A DNA stretch of 64,000 bases. Source: Streptomyces sp. TG1A-8 (GTDB taxonomy: Bacteria; Actinomycetota; Actinomycetes; Streptomycetales; Streptomycetaceae). The stretch covers positions 62,001 to 126,000 of the forward strand of contig NZ_JASTLB010000004.1 of the NCBI RefSeq assembly GCF_030499535.1, in the 5' to 3' direction. The notes beneath the pieces were generated by a model. It ran no database searches and had not been told where the DNA came from. It saw nothing but the letters and a program-made list of their open reading frames with translations. This document shows positions 58,528-64,000 of the stretch, one piece after another. Within the stretch, counting starts at the first letter, position 1. Every line of letters starts with the position of its first letter. The translations under genes were made by a program, and so were the position numbers.

Positions 58528-60925
58528 CAACCGAAATCACCACGTCTCTTCCCGAGCCACGACCGGCCGCCGAGGACAACGCTCTGCCCTAGGCTCCGGT
58601 CTGCGTCGGGCCGGTCGACCACCTGTCCGCCGACGAAGTCATGACGCTGGTTCGCGAGCACGCGGACCGGATGGGCTACGCCGACAAACGCCGACGTGAC
58701 CTCGTCCTGGGCACGGCCGCCATCCTGGAGTGGTTGCTCACACATCCCGGGGACGGGTGGCAGCAGCGGTGGCTCGCAGCCGGCGCCGATACGGACCTGG
58801 ACTGGCTCAACGCCGTTCCTCCGGGGCCACAGCCCACGATGAGGCGGCGCAGGGAGAGGACCCTTGTGGGCGTGGCGAGCCTGCTGCTGACTCAGGTCGT
58901 GCTCCCCAGCTACGACTTTCTGACGGCCTACAACTCGGCCTCTCTGTTCCGGGAAGTACGCAAGTCGGTGCAGCCGGAGGTCTTCGACCGTATGATCCGC
59001 CAGGCGTCCGAGACATCGATGCTGGAGCGGCGAGTAACCAAGGGCCTGAACGTGCTGGCCAAGCTCGTCCTTCGCGGTGGCAGGGGGCCCGCCCAGCTGA
59101 CCGGTGAGGATTTCGAGGGCTTCCGACAGTGGGCAGTGCGGCGCGATGGGCGTATCCCGGACGGTGTCTTTCCAGCCTGGGATCTGCTGCGCGGCGTTGA
59201 CATCGTGCCCCGCAACCTCACCTACCGGGCCTTCCTCCATCAAGGCCAGCGGCCCACCGCGGAGCTTGTCGACCGATACGAGCTGCGCTGCCGACTGGTG
59301 CGGGATGTGCTGGTGCGCTACCTCGAAGAGCGCCGCCCCGGTCTGGACTACGGCTCGTTCACAGGCCTGGTCAGCCAGTTGGTCGGCGGTTTCTGGGCGG
59401 ACATTGAACAGCACCACCCCGAAGTCGACAGCCTCCGACTGCCCGAGGAGGTCGCCGCGGCCTGGAAGGAACGGCTGAAGTACGTCACCAAACGCCGCGG
59501 CCGCGCAAGAGCTACGTGCTGATGCTGGTGCAGGTCCGGGCCTTCTACCTCGACATCCAGGAATGGGCTCTGGAGGACCCCACCTGGGCGCCACACGCCG
59601 TTCCCAGCCCCGTACGCCGGGGTGACACCGATGGGATGAACAAGCACCGCCGCAGCACCACCGCGAAGATGCACCAGCGCGTCCGTGAGCGGCTGCCGTA
59701 ACTGCCCGTCCTCGTCGAGACCGCTGAACGCCATCGCCGGGAGCAGGAAGCACTGTTGGTCGCGGCCCGGAAGGCGCCCGTGGGCGATGTGTTTGAGCAG
59801 GACGGAGTCGGCTACCGGCGCACAGTCCTCAAGACACATCTCAAAGAAGCAAAGCGCGCACGGTCCGAGGCAGTGATGGTCGAAAACCTCGCTACCGGCG
59901 AGATTTTCGACGTCGCCCGGACCGAGGACGACGCGTTCTGGGCCTGGGCGATCATCGAGACGCTGCGGCACACCGGCATCCGGCGGGAGGAACTGCTGGA
60001 GATCACGCACCTGGCGCTGGTCTCCTACCGGCTCGCCGACACCAACGAACTCGTCCCGCTCCTACAGATCCTGCCGTCGAAGAACAACCAGGAACGGCTG
60101 CTGCTGGTCAGTCCCGAACTGGCCAGTGTCCTGGCCACCGTCATCACCCGTCTCCGCAAGGCCAACGGCGAGACGATTCCTCTCGTTAGCCAGTACGACA
60201 GCCACGAGCGCGTCTTCGGCCCGATGCTCCCGCACCTGTTCCAGCGCAGAGCCCGGGGCCACCACAGCGAGGTCATCAGCCACGGAGCAGTGCAGGACAT
60301 CCTCGACCGGGCCCTTGCACGCGCTGGCCTGCGGGACGCCGCTGGCGAGCCGTTGAAGTTCACCCCGCACGACTTCCGCAGGATGTTCGCGACCGAGGCC
60401 GTCACCGGCGGCCTGCCCGTGCACATCGCCGCCCGGCTCCTGGGCCACGAGGATCTGTCCACCACCCAGGCATACCTGGCCGTCTTCCAGGACGACCTCA
60501 TCCGCTCCTACCGGTCCTTCCTCGACCAGCGACGTGCCTTGCGGCCCGAGACCGAATACCGCGAGCCGTCCGAAGAGGAATGGCGCGAGTTCCAGCAGCA
60601 CTTCGCGCTGCGGAAGGTCGAACTCGGCACCTGCGGTCGCCCCTACGGCACCCCCTGCAAACACGAACACGCCTGCGTGTGCTGCCCGATGCTGCGGGTC
60701 GACCCGGTGCAACGGCAGCGGCTCATCGAGATCATCCGCAGCCTGGCCGAGCGCATCACCGAGGCCAAACTCAACGGCTGGCTCGGCGAAGCCGAAGGCC
60801 TCCAGGTTAGCTTCGAAGCCGCACGCAAGAAGCTGACCTCCCTGGACCGGGCTGTCACGCGCAGCACAGCCCGCATCGCTGATCTCGGGATTCCGCAGAT
60901 CAGAAACCGAGAGGGAACCTCTTGA
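58524..60925 (+). pseudogene. Large tyrosine recombinase, Tn554 TnpB-like (copy 2), decayed
   Basis: From GTG 58524 (overlapping the tnpA stop) the frame meets TAG at codon 23 (58590-58592), resumes at ATG 58641 (TLVREHADRMGYADKRRRDL), shifts frame at about 59512, and meets TAA at 59699-59701 before the catalytic domain. That domain (59756-60925) is well preserved: GIRREELLEITHL, HDFRRMFATEA, LGHEDLSTTQAYLAVF and the Cys/His motif CGRPYGTPCKHEHACVCCPM. Three lesions mean this copy should not make a full protein, though a shorter product from an internal start near 59756 would retain the catalytic residues. Element 2 may depend on copy 1 for movement. Confidence 0.88.
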
Positions 60926-60962
60926 TCACTACTACGAATCTGTCTCTCAGCCTGGTTCGCGA

Positions 60963-61838
60963 TCAAGTAGAAGGAGTGGGTGAGCTTCCGCTGCCAAGCG
61001 CGTCGAGGACGTGGGGCCAGGCAGCCTTGCCAAGGAGCGCGTCAGCTTCAGGTGTGCCCCCGTACTGGAAGCGTGGGGACGCCGATGCGGGGTTCTCGCC
61101 AGGAAGGCGTGGTCGGTGGCCGGCGTCGTCGCGGGCGATCAGACGCACGGCTGCCCCGGCTGAGAGCCGACGTTGCGCCAGTTGCTCGGCGAAGGGGAGC
61201 GACGGCCACATCGCGTCGTCGCCGCCTGCGACCAGCAATAGGTCGGCTCGGGCCATGTCCACGGGGATCTCCGCAGGCGAAAGCAGGTGAGAGAAGGACC
61301 TCTCGCTGAGTTCGTACCATCCGCGGATGGCGACGGGGCCGCTGTCCGGTTCCGTGGGAGTCCAGGAATCGTCCATCGGGACAAAAGGTAGCGGCCGCTC
61401 CTGCCAGGTCCAGGACGAGCGATAAGGGTAGTGCGCTCCGTCGCGGCCTGGGCCGACGTTGCACCAGACCCGCGAGGTGGGCGACAGAGCGATAGCCACG
61501 TCCACGCGCGGGTCGTGCACCGCCGTGAGCAAGGCTGCTTCAGCCCCCTTGGAGACGCCGAGAATCCCAATGCGTCGTGCTCCGCCAAGCCGGAGGAAGT
61601 CGACGGCGGCGGTGAAGGTCTCCAAGGGGACTTCACAGATTCCCGGGGACTGCCCGGGCCCGCCGAACCAGCGGATCGCCAAGGCGGCAATGCCTTGCTG
61701 AGCCAGGATGCGCGCTCTCTCACGTTCGATACGCCCGCTGGATCCAGCCAGGACCAGAACGCCGACCTCACTGCCGCGAGTGGGAGAGACCAGAACACCT
61801 TCCCAAGGATCGGTCAGCTCGCGCTCAGTGACGTCCAT
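60963..61838 (-). CDS. Alpha/beta hydrolase, acyl-CoA thioesterase (BAAT) C-terminal type
   Basis: About 291 residues from ATG 61838 (GGGGAGAG upstream); 61859 is an alternative. Strand VLVLAGSSGRIERERA, nucleophile in IGILGVSKGAEAALL, RIRWFGGPGQSP region (AIRWFGGPGQSP), acid in LVAGGDDAMWPS and His in RDDAGHRPRLPG. This order is that of the BAAT_C/dienelactone-like hydrolases that cleave acyl thioesters or esters. It is the passenger gene of Tn554-like element 2, convergent with tnpB. Natural substrate unknown. Confidence 0.85.
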   Translation of the reverse strand: MDVTERELTDPWEGVLVSPTRGSEVGVLVLAGSSGRIERERARILAQQGIAALAIRWFGGPGQSPGICEVPLETFTAAVDFLRLGGARRIGILGVSKGAEAALLTAVHDPRVDVAIALSPTSRVWCNVGPGRDGAHYPYRSSWTWQERPLPFVPMDDSWTPTEPDSGPVAIRGWYELSERSFSHLLSPAEIPVDMARADLLLVAGGDDAMWPSLPFAEQLAQRRLSAGAAVRLIARDDAGHRPRLPGENPASASPRFQYGGTPEADALLGKAAWPHVLDALGSGSSPTPST

Positions 61839-61882
61839 CTGCTCTCCCCGTCTCCACAACTCTCAGAAAACCCTGTCCACAA

Positions 61883-61922
61883 GCGGGGTGCGGCTCACTT
61901 ACCACAGCACGCCGCACCCCGC
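61883..61922. terminator. Hairpin near the right end of Tn554-like element 2
   Basis: GCGGGGTGCGGC (61883-61894) with its exact complement (61911-61922), 16-base loop. It lies upstream of the hydrolase start and close to the element end, so it may insulate the element or be part of the recombination site rather than end a gene. Confidence 0.5.
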
Positions 61923-61984
61923 CTCCACTCGCATGGAGGTCTCCATCATGACGGCCCACAGGCCACCTGAGTTAGTCCGGGAAA

Positions 61985-62430
61985 ACCACTTCAAGCAGAT
62001 CAATGACGGACCCGGCGGGCACGCCGCCGGCGACCGCGTCCTGGCCGCCACCGCGCAGCGGCTCACCGCCTGGGCGGGCAGCCGCGGGGCGGTCGGCAGG
62101 CTCGGAGGGGACGAGTTCGCCTTCGCGGTGCGGATCGGACCCGCCCGCCGCGAGCTCCGTCTCGCCCAGCTCACGCAGCTGCTCGCGCAGCCGGTTCAGG
62201 TCGACGACGGTGTCCTGGTCGACGTCGCCGCGTCGGTCGGCGCCGCCTGCCCCGACGTCCCCGGCACTCGGGACCTGTCCCTGCTTCAGCGGGCCGCCAA
62301 CGCCGCGATGTACGCGGGCAAGCACACCGGCCGCGCCGTCTTCGCCGACCGCTCCCACGCCACTGTGCCGTCCATCAACGGCCGCCGTGCCGGACGGCCG
62401 GGCACCCACACGCTGGGGCGGGCGGCATGA
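61985..62430 (+). pseudogene. 3' part of the GGDEF gene
   Basis: Continues the gene begun at 56948: HFKQINDGPGGHAAGDRVLA (metal and substrate residues), the intact signature VGRLGGDEFAFAVRIG, and the C-terminal AANAAMYAGKHTGRAVFADR, then a short Arg-rich tail. In-frame reading with the 5' part gives a complete GGDEF domain. The stop overlaps the next gene's ATG (ATGA at 62427). No EAL domain is present. Confidence 0.85.
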
Positions 62431-62885
62431 GCGAGACCACCACCGTCGACCCGGGCACCTGGATCCGGGGCATCACGATCCGCCAGCCCTGGACGACCTG
62501 CATCCTCGCCGGGAAAGACGTGGAGAACAGGCCGGCCCCCTGGTCCTGGCGCGGCTGGCTGCTGCTGCACGCCGGGCAGGTCACCGAACGGGCCCCGATG
62601 CGCGACCCGCTGGTCGCCACCGCGATCCGCGGCCGCGCCCTGCACACCCGGGCCGTCGTCGGTGTCGCCCGCCTCACCGACTGCCACCAGGACGCCGCCG
62701 GCACCGCCCCGTGCTCGAAGTGGGCGCAGCCCGACGCGTTCCACCTCGTCCTCACCGACGTCCACGAGCTCGCGCTCCCCATCCCGTGGCTGCACGGCCA
62801 GCTCGGACCGTGGCGCCCGTCGCAGGACCTCGTGGACCAGGTCCTCCTCCAGCTCCCCCACCTCGCCCCGGAGGGCACCTCATGA
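62427..62885 (+). CDS. ASCH-domain protein
   Basis: Protein of 152 residues with the ASCH/PUA-like pattern: ITIRQPWTTCILAGKDVENR near the N-terminus, WRGWLLLHAGQ, and VVGVARLTDCHQD, ending DVHELALPIPWLHGQLGPW. ASCH proteins are small RNA-binding-like folds, some with amidohydrolase activity on modified nucleosides. The ATG overlaps the GGDEF stop and its own stop overlaps the whiB-like start, so the three genes form one unit. Confidence 0.85.
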   Translation: MSETTTVDPGTWIRGITIRQPWTTCILAGKDVENRPAPWSWRGWLLLHAGQVTERAPMRDPLVATAIRGRALHTRAVVGVARLTDCHQDAAGTAPCSKWAQPDAFHLVLTDVHELALPIPWLHGQLGPWRPSQDLVDQVLLQLPHLAPEGTS

Positions 62886-63442
62886 GCGGCAATCACACCG
62901 GCGTCGCCAAACTGCCGGACATCGTCCCCGCCGACGACCGGATCCCCTTCCCCCACACCGACCAGGCCCTGCGCTGCCGCACGGAACCCGGCCTGTTCGC
63001 CATCGAGGACATCCACAACACCGACGAAGACCCCCGCGCCCGGGAGAAGGCGCTCGTCAAGGCCAAGCACGCCTGCTCCGGCTGCCCGATCGTCGAGGGC
63101 TGCCTGAAGTGGGCGCTCGCCAACCTCGCCCTGACGAAGACCGGGGTGTGGGCGGCGACCACCGCCCGGGACCGCAAGCAGCTGCGCAAGCAGCTCGTAG
63201 CCCGCCTCGGTGACGACTGGGTCGGCGTCGTCGCCGAACAGGACCGCCGCCGCCGTGAGCGGCAGCGCGCGGCGCGCGTCGTCCCGCCGACTGCCCGCGA
63301 ACAGGCCCTCACCCGGCTGGAGCTGGAGCTCATCCCCACCCGGCCCAAGCCGTACAACCGCTGGAAGGAACCGATCACCCCGGCGCAGGCGGCGTCCAAC
63401 CGGCACGTGCTGGAGCTGGTCGCCAGCGCCAAGGCGACGTAG
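62882..63442 (+). CDS. WhiB-family iron-sulfur regulator
   Basis: About 186 residues from ATG 62882 (overlapping the ASCH stop). Four Cys typical of WhiB clusters: one in ALRCRTEPGLF and three in KHACSGCPIVEGCLKWAL, followed by the turn TGVWAATTARDRKQLRKQL, where the usual GVWGG reads GVWAA. A basic C-terminal extension (RRRRERQRAARVV) could bind DNA. WhiB proteins hold a 4Fe-4S cluster and act with sigma factors. Plasmid- and phage-borne members can alter host development. This one sits in a backbone operon, so it probably controls or serves that element. Confidence 0.88.
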   Translation: MSGNHTGVAKLPDIVPADDRIPFPHTDQALRCRTEPGLFAIEDIHNTDEDPRAREKALVKAKHACSGCPIVEGCLKWALANLALTKTGVWAATTARDRKQLRKQLVARLGDDWVGVVAEQDRRRRERQRAARVVPPTAREQALTRLELELIPTRPKPYNRWKEPITPAQAASNRHVLELVASAKAT

Positions 63443-63444
63443 CC

Positions 63445-64000
63445 GTGTTCACCGACTGGACCGAGGCCCTTGAGGCCGAAGCGCTGCCCCTGGACCCGAA
63501 CCTGGCGCAGCAGCTCGCCGCCGCCCGGGTCACCGCCCGCAGCTCCCGCGACAAGGACGACATGGCGCTGCTCCTGGACGTCCTCGGGCTGCCCACCGAC
63601 GAATCCACCCTCACCGCTCTGCTCCCCCTCATCCCGGAAACCGGAGACGCACCCACCATGACGAACGCCCCCGCCGCCCCGGCCCTGTCCGCGCACGAGG
63701 CCATGGCGATCTCCATGCACAACAACGGCGACAGCGAGCAGGCCATCCGCGAGGCCACCGGCCTGAGCGAGACCGAACTCAGCGACCTCATCGCCGACCA
63801 GGTCCTCGGATTGCCCGGCGTGGCCGCCGACGCCCCGGCCATCAACGTCCCGGTCGTCCCGCTGGCCGTCTCCAACGAGGTGCAGCAGCTGCTCGACTGG
63901 GCGGCCGCGCACCCGGCCGCCTCGGTCCGCAGTCGCGCTGCCCGCATCACCGCCGACCTGTCCGAGCTGACCGAGCGCCGCGAGAGCGAGGCCGCACAGC
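63445..64000 (+). CDS. Hypothetical backbone protein, cut by window end
   Basis: Open from GTG 63445, two bases after the whiB-like stop, to the window end (185 codons). N-terminal helices (FTDWTEALEAEALPLDPNLA, DKDDMALLLDVLGLPTDEST), then a small HTH-like segment (NGDSEQAIREATGLSETELS) and QQLLDWAAAHPAASVRSRAA. An internal ATG at 63658 could begin a separate protein, since the part before it resembles a complete small protein. No domain is recognised with confidence. Confidence 0.65.
   Translation, partial: MFTDWTEALEAEALPLDPNLAQQLAAARVTARSSRDKDDMALLLDVLGLPTDESTLTALLPLIPETGDAPTMTNAPAAPALSAHEAMAISMHNNGDSEQAIREATGLSETELSDLIADQVLGLPGVAADAPAINVPVVPLAVSNEVQQLLDWAAAHPAASVRSRAARITADLSELTERRESEAAQ

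Larger units (their letters stand above)
57188..61984 (+). mobile_element. Tn554-like element 2 inserted in the GGDEF gene
   Basis: Left end GTTGACCGGACTACCGG (from 57188), right end near TAGTCCGGGAAAA (61973-61985); CCGGACTA (57193-57200) and TAGTCCGG (61973-61980) are inverted, as are the nearby CTCAG/CTGAG. ACCA is present at both junctions (57183-57186 and 61985-61988), and exact removal restores GGACCACTTC of the GGDEF gene. Cargo: tnpA, a decayed tnpB and a hydrolase gene, about 4.8 kb. Confidence 0.8.

Overview
High-GC actinobacterial DNA, almost certainly Streptomyces: modular type I polyketide synthase (PKS) genes, very few TTA codons, a WhiB-like protein and Streptomyces-type IS families. 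The window is a mosaic. A biosynthetic cluster end (1-24.2 kb) joins a plasmid-type parAB partition locus (24.5-26.9 kb), followed by about 37 kb of stacked insertion sequences, gene remnants and mobile-element backbone. The parAB genes and the density of IS elements suggest a plasmid, possibly linear, or an integrated element. No telomere, replication gene, tRNA or rRNA is visible.

Region 1 (1-24155): five head-to-tail PKS genes, the first cut by the window edge, plus a discrete type II thioesterase and a CCoAOMT-like O-methyltransferase. Modules in order: ..KR-ACP; KS-AT(methylmalonyl)-DH-ER-KR-ACP; KS-AT(methylmalonyl-like)-KR-ACP; KS-AT(malonyl)-DH-KR-ACP; KS-AT(malonyl)-ACP. The classes of the docking tails and heads agree with this linear order. 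The last module has no thioesterase domain and carries a one-base frameshift in a G run between AT and ACP.

Region 2 (24156-32418): parB and parA on the minus strand. parB contains three copies of a CCGCGG-centred palindrome, a candidate parS centromere inside its own coding sequence. An IS6-family element has replaced the 5' end of parA. A second, inverted IS6 copy lies 3.9 kb away; between them are a carB 3' remnant, a LysE exporter, a broken DinB-like gene, a MocR regulator with a palindromic operator, and a truncated flavin-dependent halogenase-like gene.

Region 3 (32486-38179): an oxidoreductase, hydrolase and two SDR genes on the minus strand, divergent from a LysR regulator whose tail runs into a res-like site upstream of a serine resolvase.

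Region 4 (38223-49321): IS graveyard: IS5 fragment, IS701, IS5, galE, lone istB, HAD phosphatase, a MurJ-like flippase, IS1182 fragment and two IS3 elements.

Region 5 (49822-64000): two inverted, diverged copies of a Tn554-like tyrosine-recombinase pair (tnpA plus a large tnpB with a Cys/His motif). They are inserted in a backbone of small overlapping genes, a GGDEF gene, an ASCH-domain gene and a whiB-like gene. The second copy splits the GGDEF gene, and both halves can be rejoined on paper.

About nine genes are broken by single-base changes, mostly in G/C runs. Some of these may be sequencing errors, so several 'pseudogene' calls are provisional.
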